Notes: a model not told the origin generated them from the sequence alone. DNA of 64,000 nucleotides from Metallibacterium scheffleri (GCF_002077135.1 NZ_LDOS01000002.1:1302001-1366000); one strand, 5' to 3'; positions 20,349 through 31,856 are shown, counted from the stretch's first letter. Numbers and translations are program-made.

Positions 20349-23300
20349 ATGCCCGATTTGACCACCGCTTCCGAGCCTCCGGTGCCCCTGCTGGCTACGC
20401 CGCCGCTGCCCATTGATGCTCGCCAATGGCGGCGCTGGGTACTACCACCCGGCGCGGGCCTGGCGCTGGCCCTGTGCGAGGCCGCGCGCGCCAGCGATGC
20501 GCCGCTGGTGGCGATCACCGCCGACAGCGCTGCTGCGCTGACGCTGGAGCAGGATCTGGCCGTATTCGCCGACGCACTGCCGATCCTGGCGCTGCCCGAC
20601 TGGGAGACCCTGCCCTACGAGCTGTTCTCGCCACACGGCGAGATCGTCGCGCAGCGCATCGCCACGCTCAATCGCCTGCCGGGGCTGCAGCGTGGCGTGC
20701 TGGTACTGCCGGCGGCCACGCTGATGCAACGCCTGGCGCCGCGCAGCTATCTGGCGCAATCCGGTCTGCAACTGACACGCGGCCAGAAGTTCGACCTGGA
20801 AACCGAGACGCGTCGTCTGCAATCCAGCGGCTACCGGCGCGTGGCGCAAGTGGGTGATCCGGGCGAATTCGCGGTGCGCGGCTCGGTACTGGACATCTAC
20901 CCCAGCGGCGCACCACTGCCTTACCGCATCGAACTGCTCGATGACGAAATCGAATCCTTGCGCAGCTTCGATGCGGAAACCCAGCGTTCACTGCACACGC
21001 TGGATCGCATCGACCTGTTGCCAGCGCGCGAGTTTCCGCTGACCGAGGATGCCGTGCGCGGCTTTCGAGCGCGCCTGCGCGAGCGCTTTGCCATCGACGT
21101 GCGCCACTGTCCGGTCTACAGGGACTTGCGCGAAGGCAGCACGCCGGCCGGCATCGAGTACTACCTGCCGCTGTTTTTCGAAGCCACCGAGACGCTGTTC
21201 GAGTATCTACCCGCGCGCGCGGTGTTCGTGCTGACTGACGCGGCGCTGGATGCCGCCGAGCGCTTCTGGCAACAGACCGACGCGCGTTACGCGCAGCGCG
21301 CACACGATATCGAGCGCCCGATCCTGCCGCCTGCCGAGCTGTATCTGGCGCCACAGGCGCTGCGCGAACAGCTCAATCGCAGCCGTCGCGTCGAGCTGTG
21401 CGCGGCCGGCGCCGCGCACGCGCAGGTGCTGGCCATCGCCGCGGCGCCGCAAGTGCAAGCCGCGCCACACATCAGCCCCGCGCAAATGTTGCAAACCTTG
21501 CTGCAAGGCTTGCGCGGCAGCGTGCTGCTGACCGTCGATTCGCCAGGGCGCCGCGAAATGCTGCGCGAGCTGCTGACGACGGCCGGGCTTGATGCCGAGA
21601 CAGTGGCCGACTGGCCTGCGTTTCTGGCCTGGCGGAACGCGCGGTCTGCGGCACAATCAGCGCCGCAACTCGCACTCGGCGTCGCCGCGCTCAGCGCCGG
21701 CTTCAGCCTGCCCGGAGCCGGCATCTGCGTACTCTGCGAACAGGAGCTGGTCGGCGCACGCGTGCGTCAGGAGCGCACGCGCCGACGCGGCGCGGCGCGC
21801 GATCCCGAGGCGGTTTTGCGCGATCTGACCGAACTCAGCATCGGTGCGCCCATCGTGCATGTCGACCACGGCGTCGGCCGCTATCTCGGCCTGATCACGC
21901 TGCATGTCGGCGGCGGTGCCGGCGAATTTCTGGCGCTGGAATACGCCAAGGGCGACAAGCTCTATGTACCGGTGGCGCAGCTGGGACTGATCAGTCGCTA
22001 TAGCGGAGCCGCGCCCGAATTGGCGCCATTACACAGCCTCGGCGGCGATGCCTGGGAGCGCGCCAAGCGCAAGGCAGCGGAGAAGGTACGCGATGCCGCG
22101 GCCGAGCTGCTTGGCCTGCACGCCGAACGCGCGGCGCGCAGCGGCGCCGAGCTGCGTGCCGATCCGGCCTTGTACGCACAATTCGCAGCCAGCTTCCGCT
22201 TCGTGGAAACGCCCGATCAACACACCGCGATCGAGGCCGTGCTGACCGACATGGCCGCGCCCAGTCCCATGGACCGCGTGGTCTGCGGCGATGTCGGCTT
22301 CGGCAAAACCGAGGTTGCGCTGCGCGCCGCGTTCGTGGCCGCACTGGCCGGGCGTCAGGTGGCGGTGCTGGTGCCGACCACGCTGCTCGCCCAGCAGCAC
22401 TGGCAGAACTTCCGCGACCGCATGGCCGACTGGCCGATCCGCATCGAGGCGCTGACCCGTTTCCAGTCGCGCAACGAAGCCAGCGCGGCGCTGCAGCGCC
22501 TGGCGCGCGGCGAAATCGACATCGTCATCGGCACGCACCGGCTTTTGCAGAGCGACGTGAAATTCGCGCGCCTGGGCCTGGTGATCGTCGACGAGGAACA
22601 CCGCTTCGGCGTGCGCCACAAGGAGCAGCTCAAGCGTCTGCGCGCCGAGGTCGATCTGCTCACGCTCACCGCTACACCGATTCCGCGCACGCTGAACATG
22701 GCGATGATGGGCATGCGCGATTTGTCCATCATCGCCACGCCGCCAGCGCAACGCCTGGCGGTAAAAACCGTGATCACGCCGTGGGATACGGCGCTGATCC
22801 GCGAAGCGTTCCAGCGCGAGCTGGCGCGCGGCGGGCAGATCTATTTTCTGCACAACGAGGTCGACAGTATCGAGCGCATCGCACGCGAGCTGGCCGAATT
22901 GGTGCCTGAGGCGCGCATCCGTATCGCGCACGGGCAGATGCCCGAGCGCGCGCTGGAAAACGTGATGATCGATTTTCACCACCAGCGCTTCAACACGCTG
23001 GTGTGCACCACCATCATCGAATCCGGCATCGATATTCCCAGTGCCAACACGATTCTGGTGAACCGCGCCGACAAGTTCGGCTTGGCGCAATTGCACCAGT
23101 TGCGCGGCCGCGTGGGGCGCTCGCATCACCGCGCCTATGCTTATCTGATCGTGCCCGAGCGCGCCGCGCTCAGCGGCGACGCCGAAAAACGTCTGACCGC
23201 GCTAGCCTCGCTGGAGGAACTGGGCGCCGGCTTCACCCTGGCCACGCATGACATGGAAATCCGCGGCGCCGGCGAACTGCTGGGCGAGGAGCAGTCCGGC

Positions 23301-23849
23301 CAGATCGAAGCGATCGGTTTCACCCTGTACACCGAACTGCTGGAGCGCGCGGTGCGCGCGCTGCGCCAGGGCAAGGTGCCCGATTACAGCTTCAACGCCG
23401 AGCACGAGGCCGAGATCGTGCTGCACACGCCGCTGCTGATTCCGGACGACTACCTGCCCGACGTGCACGCGCGCCTGACGTTGTACAAGCGCATCGCCAG
23501 CGCTGGCACGCCAGCTGAGCTGCGCGAGCTGCAAGTGGAAATGATCGATCGCTTCGGCCTGCTGCCGCAGCCGACGCGCGACCTGTTCGCCGCGGCCGAA
23601 TTGAAACTGACCGCCAACGCGTTGGGTGTGCGCAAGCTCGAACTGGGCGAGCCTGGCGGGCGCCTGCAATTCCGCGCGCAACCCATGCTTGATCCGCGCA
23701 AGGTGATCCACATGCTCCAGCGCGAACCGAAGGTCTATCGCCTCGACGGGCAGGACAAGTTGCGCATCACGCGCGAATTGGCCACGGCGGAGTCCCGTTT
23801 CACCTTTGCACGCGCACTGCTGGAAGCGCTGGGTCCCGCACTCGGCTGA
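20349..23849 (+). CDS. mfd: transcription-repair coupling factor Mfd
   Basis: DNA translocase that removes stalled RNA polymerase and recruits UvrA. The 1166-residue length is typical. The UvrB-like N-terminus (about 30-350) is followed by the RNA polymerase-interacting domain with VHVDHGVGRYLGL (about 505-520). The SF2 translocase then shows Walker A GDVGFGKTEVA near residue 648, DEEHRFGV and TATPIPRTLNMAMMGMRDLS. The TRG motif region and HQLRGRVGRS follow, and a C-terminal autoinhibitory domain closes the protein. Single-gene unit with its own -10 box; neighbours are unrelated. Confidence 0.97.
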   Translation: MPDLTTASEPPVPLLATPPLPIDARQWRRWVLPPGAGLALALCEAARASDAPLVAITADSAAALTLEQDLAVFADALPILALPDWETLPYELFSPHGEIVAQRIATLNRLPGLQRGVLVLPAATLMQRLAPRSYLAQSGLQLTRGQKFDLETETRRLQSSGYRRVAQVGDPGEFAVRGSVLDIYPSGAPLPYRIELLDDEIESLRSFDAETQRSLHTLDRIDLLPAREFPLTEDAVRGFRARLRERFAIDVRHCPVYRDLREGSTPAGIEYYLPLFFEATETLFEYLPARAVFVLTDAALDAAERFWQQTDARYAQRAHDIERPILPPAELYLAPQALREQLNRSRRVELCAAGAAHAQVLAIAAAPQVQAAPHISPAQMLQTLLQGLRGSVLLTVDSPGRREMLRELLTTAGLDAETVADWPAFLAWRNARSAAQSAPQLALGVAALSAGFSLPGAGICVLCEQELVGARVRQERTRRRGAARDPEAVLRDLTELSIGAPIVHVDHGVGRYLGLITLHVGGGAGEFLALEYAKGDKLYVPVAQLGLISRYSGAAPELAPLHSLGGDAWERAKRKAAEKVRDAAAELLGLHAERAARSGAELRADPALYAQFAASFRFVETPDQHTAIEAVLTDMAAPSPMDRVVCGDVGFGKTEVALRAAFVAALAGRQVAVLVPTTLLAQQHWQNFRDRMADWPIRIEALTRFQSRNEASAALQRLARGEIDIVIGTHRLLQSDVKFARLGLVIVDEEHRFGVRHKEQLKRLRAEVDLLTLTATPIPRTLNMAMMGMRDLSIIATPPAQRLAVKTVITPWDTALIREAFQRELARGGQIYFLHNEVDSIERIARELAELVPEARIRIAHGQMPERALENVMIDFHHQRFNTLVCTTIIESGIDIPSANTILVNRADKFGLAQLHQLRGRVGRSHHRAYAYLIVPERAALSGDAEKRLTALASLEELGAGFTLATHDMEIRGAGELLGEEQSGQIEAIGFTLYTELLERAVRALRQGKVPDYSFNAEHEAEIVLHTPLLIPDDYLPDVHARLTLYKRIASAGTPAELRELQVEMIDRFGLLPQPTRDLFAAAELKLTANALGVRKLELGEPGGRLQFRAQPMLDPRKVIHMLQREPKVYRLDGQDKLRITRELATAESRFTFARALLEALGPALG

Positions 23850-24033
23850 GTCGTGGCGTCGGCACCGATACGCATATCAGATACGGATGATGTTGCTGCG
23901 CAACGCAGGAAATCCTTGCGGGCCGCATACGCGCGGCGTAAGTTTCAAGCGCGCGACGAATTGTCGCAGAGCATCCGGCGGCAACATTCGTGCACAGCAT
24001 GACGTGTCCGGTTTCTGATGGGAGCCCACGACG

Positions 24034-24462
24034 ATGGCAAGCACCGATCTCACGCACTTCGGCAAGACCTCAACGCTACTGGCCCTGCTGCTCTGCGCGG
24101 CGACACTCGTGATCATGCCAGGCGCGCGCGCCGCGGACAGCACGGATGGGGCGCAGTGCCGCGTTCTGGCACAGCACATGCTGAGTGCACTGCTCAAAGG
24201 CGACAGCAAGGCCGCCACCGATGCTTTCGATACCGACATGCGCACGGCGCTGCCGCCCGCCAAGCTGTCCGAGCTGTGGGGCGAGGTGCAAAGCAACTAT
24301 GGCAAGTTCAGAGCACAAAGCAGCGCGCGCACCCTGAAGGTCAACGGCATGGACGTGGTGATCACGCCGATGCAATTCGCCAAGACCGCGCTCGACGCGC
24401 AGGTGGCCTGCAACACGCACGGCCAGATCGCCGGTTTCTTCCTGCGTCCGACGAGCACCTGA
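24034..24462 (+). CDS. secreted DUF3887-like small protein
   Basis: 142-residue protein with a signal peptide (hydrophobic LLALLLCAATLVIMPGARA, cleavage near residue 33). The mature domain resembles the DUF3887 fold: an N-terminal helix with LAQHMLSALLKGDSKAATDAFD, then PPAKLSELWGEVQSNYGKF, and two beta strands. Such domains occur next to hydrolases and may bind ligands, but no function is established. A GGGAGC ribosome-binding site precedes the ATG. A downstream M15 peptidase gene is on the same strand with an 85-bp gap. Confidence 0.7.
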   Translation: MASTDLTHFGKTSTLLALLLCAATLVIMPGARAADSTDGAQCRVLAQHMLSALLKGDSKAATDAFDTDMRTALPPAKLSELWGEVQSNYGKFRAQSSARTLKVNGMDVVITPMQFAKTALDAQVACNTHGQIAGFFLRPTST

Positions 24463-24547
24463 AAGGCACCATGTCCGGGTGCCTTGGCACCCGGCATGAT
24501 GGGACGCGCATCGAGATTCAAGCCCGTTCCGGCAGTAACGACCGCTC

Positions 24548-25150
24548 ATGTCGCATCGCGCGCTGATGCGCGATCATGCGCAGATGCAACGCGTTCCTCC
24601 TCCCATGACCTCCGGCGTCGGTGCGCGCGAGCGCGCCATGCGCGCCGCGGAGGCCTTGGGCGTGCCGGTGGATTACGGTCGCCGGCGCGGCCTGCGTCCG
24701 CAGCGTGAACCGACGCGGTTGCAGTCCATCGGACTTGACGCGCAACAACGTCCAGCCTGGTTGCGCCCGCGCGCAGCTGCGGCATTCCTGCGCATGCGGC
24801 GGGCCGCCATGCAGGATGGCATCGAACTGCAAGTCATCTCGGCGTGGCGCTCATGCGAGTATCAGCTCGGCATCATCCGGCGCAAATGCGAGCGCGGGCA
24901 GGACATGGCCACGATCCTCACCGTCAGCGCCGCGCCTGGCTATAGCGAACACCACAGCGGGCGGGCGCTGGACCTGGCCAGTCCCGGCAGCGCGGTGCTC
25001 GAGGAAGCTTTCGAGCAAACGCCCGCATTTGCCTGGCTGCAAGACCACGCGCGTATTCACGGCTTCGCGCTGTCCTACCCGCGTGGCAACCGCCACGGCA
25101 TCGCCTACGAGCCATGGCACTGGTGCTGGCATGCGCATCGGGTGCGATGA
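24548..25150 (+). CDS. M15-family D-alanyl-D-alanine carboxypeptidase
   Basis: Zinc peptidase of the VanY/DacY type expected to trim peptidoglycan stem peptides. Of the 200 residues, the C-terminal ~130 hold the family motifs: SAWRSCEYQ, SAAPGYSEHHSGRALDL with the zinc-binding His and Asp, and EPWHWCWH with the catalytic Glu and last zinc His. No signal peptide or membrane helix is visible in any of the possible starts (24548, 24566, 24584, 24605), which is odd for a cell-wall enzyme, so export or the true start is uncertain. Confidence 0.85.
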   Translation: MSHRALMRDHAQMQRVPPPMTSGVGARERAMRAAEALGVPVDYGRRRGLRPQREPTRLQSIGLDAQQRPAWLRPRAAAAFLRMRRAAMQDGIELQVISAWRSCEYQLGIIRRKCERGQDMATILTVSAAPGYSEHHSGRALDLASPGSAVLEEAFEQTPAFAWLQDHARIHGFALSYPRGNRHGIAYEPWHWCWHAHRVR

Positions 25151-25302
25151 CACCGCGCAGTGAACAGTTCATGTGGTGCACCAGCTGGCTGGACCACCCG
25201 CATCGCGACGCAGCGCACCCGGCCAGCGGCAGCGCAATCCACACAGTCTGGCGCTGGCCATCCGGACTATGCTCAACCTGCCCAAGCCCATGGAGTATTG
25301 CC

Positions 25303-26118
25303 GTGAAGCGTCTGCTTGCCCTGATCTTCGTGCTGATGATGCCAGCCTGTGCCGTGCGTGCCGCCATGGTCACGCGCAGCATTGATTGGACACTGGATGG
25401 CACGCGCTTCCACAGCGTGCTGGTTTATGACGATGCCTCCAGTGCGCCGCGCGCCGGCCTACTGATGGTGCCCAACTGGTACGGCATCAATCGCGATGCG
25501 ATCGCCAAGGCCAGGATGATCGCCGGCGACCGCTACGTGATCCTGTTGACCGACATGTATGGCGCCGATGTGCGTCCGACCACGACCGCACAGGCCCAGG
25601 CCGCAGTCAAGCCGCTGTATGCCGACCGCGCGCTGATGCGCGCGCGCATGCTCAAGGCGCTCGGCGAACTGCGCGCACAGGAAGCACATGCCCCGATCGA
25701 CCCAGCGCGCATCGCCGCGATCGGTTTCTGCTTCGGTGGCTCGGCAGTACTCGACCTGGCACGTGCCGGCGCCCGGATTGCCGCTGTAGTGACGTTTCAC
25801 GGCATCCTGTCCACCGACAACCCGGCGCTGGCAAAAAACATCAAGGCTGATGTGCTGGTGCTCACCGGCAATGATGACCAGGCCGTGCCGCCCAGCGCGC
25901 GTGCGGCTTTCGAGCAGGAGATGCGTGAAGGCGGCGTCAAGCGCTGGGCGCTGGTGGATTTCGGCGGCGCCGTGCACTGCTTCACCGAGGCCGCGCAAAA
26001 GCCCGCGCCCAATTGCGTCTACGACGCCCCCGTGGCCAAGCGCGCGTATCAGTTCATGCGCGTGTGGCTGGACGATGCTTTTTCAGAACACGTACGCCGG
26101 ATGCCGGTCGGCACCTGA
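25303..26118 (+). CDS. secreted dienelactone hydrolase-family protein
   Basis: Alpha/beta hydrolase of the dienelactone hydrolase family. From the GTG at 25303 (271 residues) it begins with a signal peptide, [20 protein letters not shown]. The catalytic triad is visible: Cys in GFCFGGSA, Asp in [10 protein letters not shown] and His in GGAVHCF. Having Cys rather than Ser at the nucleophile elbow is typical of dienelactone hydrolases, but the natural substrate of exported members is unknown. The frame is open back to 25114, overlapping the M15 gene, but the signal peptide argues for 25303. Confidence 0.85.
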   Translation: MKRLLALIFVLMMPACAVRAAMVTRSIDWTLDGTRFHSVLVYDDASSAPRAGLLMVPNWYGINRDAIAKARMIAGDRYVILLTDMYGADVRPTTTAQAQAAVKPLYADRALMRARMLKALGELRAQEAHAPIDPARIAAIGFCFGGSAVLDLARAGARIAAVVTFHGILSTDNPALAKNIKADVLVLTGNDDQAVPPSARAAFEQEMREGGVKRWALVDFGGAVHCFTEAAQKPAPNCVYDAPVAKRAYQFMRVWLDDAFSEHVRRMPVGT

Positions 26119-26163
26119 GCCATTCGCACAATCTGCGTGCGTCGCGACACTCAACTGCGCGCC

Positions 26164-26169
26164 TATAAT
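26164..26169 (+). promoter_or_regulatory. candidate -10 box for tdh
   Basis: A perfect TATAAT hexamer 28 bp before the tdh ATG, in the gap after the dienelactone hydrolase gene. The -35 region (about 26141-26149, GTCGCGACA) is weak. Confidence 0.5.
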
Positions 26170-26197
26170 TGCGCTTTCAGGCCGGAGTATCACCACC

Positions 26198-27232
26198 ATG
26201 CCACAAACCATGCGTGCGCTGGTCAAGCGCGAGCCCGCCAAGGGCATCTGGATGGAACAGGTGCCGCTGCCCGTGATCGGCCCCAACGAGGTGCTGATCA
26301 AGCTCGAGAAGACCGCGATCTGCGGCACCGACCTGCACATCTACAAATGGGATGAGTGGTCGCAGCGCACCATCAAGCCGGGCCTGGTGATCGGCCACGA
26401 ATTCGTCGGCCGCATCGTCGAGATCGGCGCGGGCGTGAAGGGTTACCAGATCGGCCAGCGCGTCAGCGCCGAAGGTCACATCGTCTGCGGCATGTGCCGC
26501 AACTGCCGCGCCGGCCGCCAGCACTTGTGCCCGCACACCATCGGCATCGGCGTGAACCGCAACGGCGCCTTCGCCGAATACATCGCCATGCCGGCCAGCA
26601 ATCTGTGGCCGATCCCGGATCAGATTCCTTCCGAGCTGGCGGCGTTTTTCGATCCCTACGGCAACGCCGCGCACTGCGCGCTCGAGTTCGACCTGATCGG
26701 CGAGGACGTGCTGATCACCGGCGCCGGGCCGATCGGCATCATCGCCGCCGGCATCGCCAAACACGTCGGCGCGCGCAACGTGGTGGTCACCGACGTCAAC
26801 GACTATCGCCTCAAGCTGGCCGCCGACATGGGCGCCACGCGCGTGGTCAATGTCGCCAACCAGTCGCTGGCCGACGTGGTCAAGGACCTGCACATGGAAG
26901 GCTTCGACGTGGGCCTGGAGATGAGCGGCAACCCGCGCGCCTTCAACGACATGCTCGAGGTGATGTACCACGGCGGCAAGGTCGCGCTGCTCGGCATCCT
27001 GCCCAAGGGCGCCGGCATCGACTGGGACAAGGTGATCTTCAAGGGCCTCACCCTGCAAGGCATCTACGGCCGACGCATGTACGAGACCTGGTACAAGATG
27101 ACACAAATGGTGCTCACCGGCTTCCCGCTGCAAAAGGCGCTCACGCACCAGGTGGCCATCGATGATTTCCAGCGCGGCTTCGACCTGATGGAAGCCGGCA
27201 ACTGCGGCAAGGTCGTGTGCTCGTGGAACTGA
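26198..27232 (+). CDS. tdh: L-threonine 3-dehydrogenase
   Basis: Zinc- and NAD-dependent oxidation of threonine to 2-amino-3-oxobutyrate, which Kbl (28292) splits to glycine and acetyl-CoA. The 344-residue MDR protein has the catalytic zinc ligands in [15 protein letters not shown] and GHEFVG, the structural zinc cysteines in [15 protein letters not shown], and the NAD motif [11 protein letters not shown]. All are typical of Tdh rather than other alcohol dehydrogenases. The ATG at 26198 follows a TATAAT box; the open frame extends back into the preceding gene. tdh and kbl are normally adjacent; here two minus-strand genes separate them. Confidence 0.95.
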   Translation: MPQTMRALVKREPAKGIWMEQVPLPVIGPNEVLIKLEKTAICGTDLHIYKWDEWSQRTIKPGLVIGHEFVGRIVEIGAGVKGYQIGQRVSAEGHIVCGMCRNCRAGRQHLCPHTIGIGVNRNGAFAEYIAMPASNLWPIPDQIPSELAAFFDPYGNAAHCALEFDLIGEDVLITGAGPIGIIAAGIAKHVGARNVVVTDVNDYRLKLAADMGATRVVNVANQSLADVVKDLHMEGFDVGLEMSGNPRAFNDMLEVMYHGGKVALLGILPKGAGIDWDKVIFKGLTLQGIYGRRMYETWYKMTQMVLTGFPLQKALTHQVAIDDFQRGFDLMEAGNCGKVVCSWN

Positions 27233-27237
27233 GCCGC

Positions 27238-27270
27238 GCGGCCGCTGGCGCCTACTCTGCCAGCGGCCGC
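27238..27270. terminator. long GC hairpin at the end of tdh
   Basis: A perfect 12-bp stem (27238-27249 with 27259-27270) around a 9-nt loop, 6 bp after the tdh stop and 8 bp from the stop of the convergent minus-strand frame. No T-run follows, so it may act as an RNA-stabilising or Rho-associated hairpin rather than a classical terminator. Confidence 0.55.
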
Positions 27271-27277
27271 GTCGCCA

Positions 27278-27885
27278 CTACGGCGCAGCGGGTTGTTCGA
27301 GTGCGTGCATGCTGTGCTGCCAGGATCTGCACAACGCCCGCGCATCCAGCACCGCGTCGTCCGGTTTGCCAAGCAGGAGGCGCAGATTGGCATTCGTCTT
27401 TTCGAGGAAATAGGTGAAATCCGCGCCACGCAGCGGCGACACCTGCAACTGCTGACGCAGGCACATTTCCGCGCCCGACGCCGCTTGCTCGCTTGCCGTC
27501 ATGCCACGCCACTGGAACGCAGCGTGGAAGAGTTCGTGCAGGGTGCCGGACACCGCCATCATCACGGCGAGGTCCTGGTAACGCTGCAAACAGTGGAAGT
27601 AGTACTTCAGATGGACGCGATCGCCGGGCTCGCGCACCAGCGTCACCGACGAGACGCCGTATTCCGGACCCAGAAGATGAATCTCGACGATCCCGGGCGG
27701 GGCCGGGTCGCCGGCCTCGGCGAGCGTCGTTCCAACGCTGTCACGGCCCGCTCGAGTGTCGCGGCGGGAATCGCAGCGCAGGTCGGTCCGTTGGCGTAAA
27801 ACGCAACCTGCAGATGTGGCAAAGTCTGTGCCAGGTAGGTACCAAGCGGCTTGTCATCGGGGATATCCTGCAAAATGCCCGCCAC
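27278..27885 (-). pseudogene. frameshifted zincin-like (HExxH) protein gene
   Basis: Two overlapping frames read as one ~200-residue protein broken by a single frameshift near 27722-27732. The first (27885-27643, GTG start) gives LERAVTALER and then runs into nonsense-like Arg/Pro text. The second frame, read upstream of its apparent GTG at 27646, continues sensibly as TLAEAGDPAPPGIVEIHLLGPEYGVSSV. The C-terminal part has HELFHAAFQ, an HExxH zinc motif, followed 19 residues later by a glutamate in SGAEMC that could be the third ligand. Family not recognised. Whether the shift is real or a sequencing error cannot be told. The lipoprotein gene 19 bp upstream is on the same strand. Confidence 0.55.
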
Positions 27886-27904
27886 CTAATTGGCTGACGC
27901 ACTG

Positions 27905-28138
27905 TTAAGTATCCCCATCTTTGCGCGTGATGCGCGTGCCGTGAATATCGCCTATCGGCACACCTTGTTCGATGATCTCGAAAAACTCGGTCGGAACACT
28001 TTCGCGCGTCAGCGGGTAAACACTCTCGCCTACCGGGACACTCGCGCAACCTGGCAGCAGCAGTAATGCGAAAAGCGGCCACATGCCTAATCCACGCATG
28101 CCCACCATTCGTATCACAACCCCCAGTCTGATGTTCAT
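27905..28138 (-). CDS. small lipoprotein of unknown function
   Basis: 77-residue frame from the ATG at 28138, chosen because GGAGAG lies 6 nt before it; an in-frame ATG also exists at 28177. The signal sequence is a hydrophobic run ending in the lipobox LLLLPGC (Cys31). The mature part is only about 47 residues (ASVPVGESVYPLTRESV...), ending in a charged ITRKDGDT. It precedes the frameshifted zincin-like gene by 19 bp and is probably cotranscribed with it. No family recognised. Confidence 0.6.
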   Translation of the reverse strand: MNIRLGVVIRMVGMRGLGMWPLFALLLLPGCASVPVGESVYPLTRESVPTEFFEIIEQGVPIGDIHGTRITRKDGDT

Positions 28139-28291
28139 GCCGCCTCTCCATGTGCATGCGCGCACGTTACGCATCACGTTACTATTGCACTTTCAATACC
28201 AATGCATGGTGGCCGTGTCCTGAATGGCTCCGCCGTGACCTCTCGAATCATGGCGTGACACAATGATCGGATCACCGCCAATCACACCGCC

Positions 28292-29491
28292 ATGACCTAC
28301 ACCGCCAAGGCGCGCCACACCGCCGAACTCGCCGCGATCGAGCAGCAGGGCCTGTTCAAGCGCGAGCGCATCATCACCTCGCCGCAATCGGCCGAGATCA
28401 CCCTGGCCGATGGCCGCAGGGTGCTGAACTTCTGCGCCAACAATTACCTGGGACTGGCTGATCATCCCGAGGTGATCGCCGCGGCCAAGGCGGCGCTGGA
28501 CACCCACGGCTTCGGCATGGCCAGCGTGCGCTTCATCTGCGGCACGCAGGATTTGCACAAGGAGCTGGAGAAGCGCATCGCGCGCTTCTTCGGCACCGAC
28601 GACACCATCCTCTACGCCGCCTGCTTCGATGCCAACGGCGGCCTCTACGAGCCGCTGCTGGGCGAGGAGGACGCGATCATCTCCGACGCGCTCAACCACG
28701 CCTCGATCATCGACGGCATCCGCCTGTGCAAGGCCAAACGCTTCCGCTACGCCAACTGCGACATGGCCGATCTGGAGAAGCAACTGCAGGCAGCCGACGC
28801 CGCCGGCGCGCGCAACAAGTTGATCAGTTCCGACGGCGCGTTCTCGATGGATGGCTTCATCGCACCGCTGGACCGCATCACCACACTGGCGGAAAAGTAT
28901 GCCGCCATGGTGCATATCGACGAGTGCCACTGCACCGGGTTTCTCGGCGCGACCGGCCGCGGCTCGGCCGAGGTGCACGGGGTGATGGACAGGATCGACC
29001 TGTTCACCGGCACGCTGGGCAAGGCCCTGGGCGGGGCACTGGGCGGCTTCACCACGGGTCGCGGCGAGGCCATCGAGCTGCTGCGCCAGCGCTCGCGGCC
29101 GTATCTGTTCTCCAATTCCTTGCCGCCGCACGTGGTGGCCGCGGCGATCAAGGTGTTCGACATGCTGGGCAGCGCGGCCTCGTTGCGCGAGCGCCTGGTG
29201 GAGAACACGCGCTACTTCCGCGAACGCATGGCCACTGCCGGCTTCGACATCAGGCCCGGCACTCACCCGATCGTGCCGGTGATGATTTACGACGCGCCCA
29301 AGGCGCAGGCCATGGCCGCGCGACTGCTGGACGAAGGCATCTACGTCACCGGATTTTTCTATCCGGTGGTGGCGCAGGGCCAGGCACGCATCCGCACGCA
29401 GATGAGCGCGGCGCACACGCGCGCGCATCTGGATCATGCCATCGACGCATTCACGCGCGTCGGCCGCGGGCTCGGCGTGCTGCAACCCTGA
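28292..29491 (+). CDS. kbl: glycine C-acetyltransferase (2-amino-3-ketobutyrate CoA ligase)
   Basis: PLP enzyme of the alpha-oxoamine synthase family; with Tdh it converts threonine to glycine and acetyl-CoA. The 399 residues are the usual length. Motifs: [61 protein letters not shown] and the PLP-lysine segment [13 protein letters not shown]. The Asn/Cys-rich NFCANNYLG distinguishes Kbl from BioF or KAS-type synthases. The bpt gene starts 4 bp after the stop. Confidence 0.96.
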   Translation: MTYTAKARHTAELAAIEQQGLFKRERIITSPQSAEITLADGRRVLNFCANNYLGLADHPEVIAAAKAALDTHGFGMASVRFICGTQDLHKELEKRIARFFGTDDTILYAACFDANGGLYEPLLGEEDAIISDALNHASIIDGIRLCKAKRFRYANCDMADLEKQLQAADAAGARNKLISSDGAFSMDGFIAPLDRITTLAEKYAAMVHIDECHCTGFLGATGRGSAEVHGVMDRIDLFTGTLGKALGGALGGFTTGRGEAIELLRQRSRPYLFSNSLPPHVVAAAIKVFDMLGSAASLRERLVENTRYFRERMATAGFDIRPGTHPIVPVMIYDAPKAQAMAARLLDEGIYVTGFFYPVVAQGQARIRTQMSAAHTRAHLDHAIDAFTRVGRGLGVLQP

Positions 29492-29495
29492 CACG

Positions 29496-30197
29496 ATGCA
29501 AACCGAGCGCGTCCGCCTCTTCCAGACGCTGCCGCAAGCCTGCGGATACTGGAGTGCGCGCACCGCGGTCAATCTGGTGCTCGATCCCAGCCTCGACGGC
29601 CTGGCCGCACTCTATCCGCAGGCACTGGCGCACGGCTTCCGCCGTGCCGGCCCGCACTTGTACCGGCCCAACTGCCCGCGCTGCACGGCGTGCGTGGCCT
29701 GCCGCATCCCGCTGGATGCATTCCGCCCCGATCGCAGCCAACGCCGCTGTCTGAGCCGCAATGCGGCGCTGCACTGGCATGATGTCGAGCCAGGCTTCAG
29801 TCCCGAACGCTGGGCGCTGTATCAGCGTTATCAGCGGCTGCGGCATCCTGGCGGCGGCATGGACGATGGCACGGCCGAGGATTTTCGCGAGTTTCTTGCG
29901 ACCAGCTGGAGCCCCACGCGGTTTCTCGAACTGCGCGACGGCACGCGCCTGCTCGCCGTGGCGGTGACCGATGTCGGCAGCGCGGCGCTGTCCGCCGTGT
30001 ATACGTGGTTCGACCCTGCCGAGGCCGCGCGCAGCCTCGGCACGCTGGCGATCCTGCAGCAGATCGCCTACGGCCGCGCGCACGGCCTGCAGCATCTGTA
30101 CCTCGGTTACTGGATCGCCGGACACCCGAAAATGGACTACAAGTGCCGCTTCCGCCCGCTGGAGGTGCTGGGCACGCAGGGCTGGGTTGCGCTGTGA
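29496..30197 (+). CDS. bpt: aspartate/glutamate leucyltransferase (Bpt)
   Basis: Transfers leucine from Leu-tRNA to proteins with N-terminal Asp or Glu, feeding the ClpS-ClpAP N-degron pathway. 233 residues from the ATG at 29496. The N-terminal ATE domain has the cysteine-rich NCPRCTACVACRIPL (about residues 58-72). The C-terminal GNAT-like domain has SAVYTWFDPAEAARSLGTLAILQQI, then YLGYWIAGHPKMDYK and RFRPLE. Start choice rests on the conserved FQTLPQACGYW near the N-terminus. It immediately follows kbl and is probably translated from the same mRNA. Confidence 0.93.
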   Translation: MQTERVRLFQTLPQACGYWSARTAVNLVLDPSLDGLAALYPQALAHGFRRAGPHLYRPNCPRCTACVACRIPLDAFRPDRSQRRCLSRNAALHWHDVEPGFSPERWALYQRYQRLRHPGGGMDDGTAEDFREFLATSWSPTRFLELRDGTRLLAVAVTDVGSAALSAVYTWFDPAEAARSLGTLAILQQIAYGRAHGLQHLYLGYWIAGHPKMDYKCRFRPLEVLGTQGWVAL

Positions 30198-30320
30198 TGC
30201 CGCAACCACTCGCCCCATGGGCGACAAGCGCAGGACTGCATGCAGGATCTGCCCCGACGGGCATCGGCGGCGGCATCGATCAGCCGGGCACATCCACCGC
30301 CACGACCACGACTTGACCCA

Positions 30321-31431
<1,111 letters not shown>

Positions 31432-31493
31432 ACATGGTTCCAGAACGCGGGATTGTAGCAGCGTCGCCGCGGCAAAAAGAAGCGCGGCGCACC

Positions 31494-31856
31494 TCAGCGC
31501 AACAGCGTGAGCAGTTCCTCGAGCTCCTGGCGCAACTGCCGTGCAACCTGCCCCGAATAGCTGGCCTCGACCTTGGCCTGACCGCCTTCAAGACGCTGGC
31601 GCGCACCGGTGATGGTGAAGCCCTGCTCGTAGAGCAGCGCACGGATCTGGCGGATCATCAGCACGTCATGGCGCTGGTAATAGCGCCGGTTGCCACGGCG
31701 CTTGACTGGACTGAGCCCGGAGAATTCCTGTTCCCAGTAGCGCAGCACGTGTGGCTTCACGCCGCACAAATCGCTCACTTCGCCTATGGTGAAGTAGCGT
31801 TTGGCCGGGATCGGCGGCAGCTCGTTGTTGCTACCTGGGTCCAGCATATGCCTCAA
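31494..31856 (-). CDS. MerR-family transcriptional regulator downstream of ihfA
   Basis: 120-residue DNA-binding protein with a MerR-type winged helix: [25 protein letters not shown] (about residues 21-45), then [31 protein letters not shown] short C-terminal dimerisation helix rich in Glu, Gln and Leu follows; there is no effector domain and no cysteine pattern for metal binding. This is the small MerR-like protein that regularly follows ihfA in many gammaproteobacteria, with unknown target. The start (31856, or ATG 31847) lies inside the end of ihfA. Confidence 0.9.
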   Translation of the reverse strand: MRHMLDPGSNNELPPIPAKRYFTIGEVSDLCGVKPHVLRYWEQEFSGLSPVKRRGNRRYYQRHDVLMIRQIRALLYEQGFTITGARQRLEGGQAKVEASYSGQVARQLRQELEELLTLLR

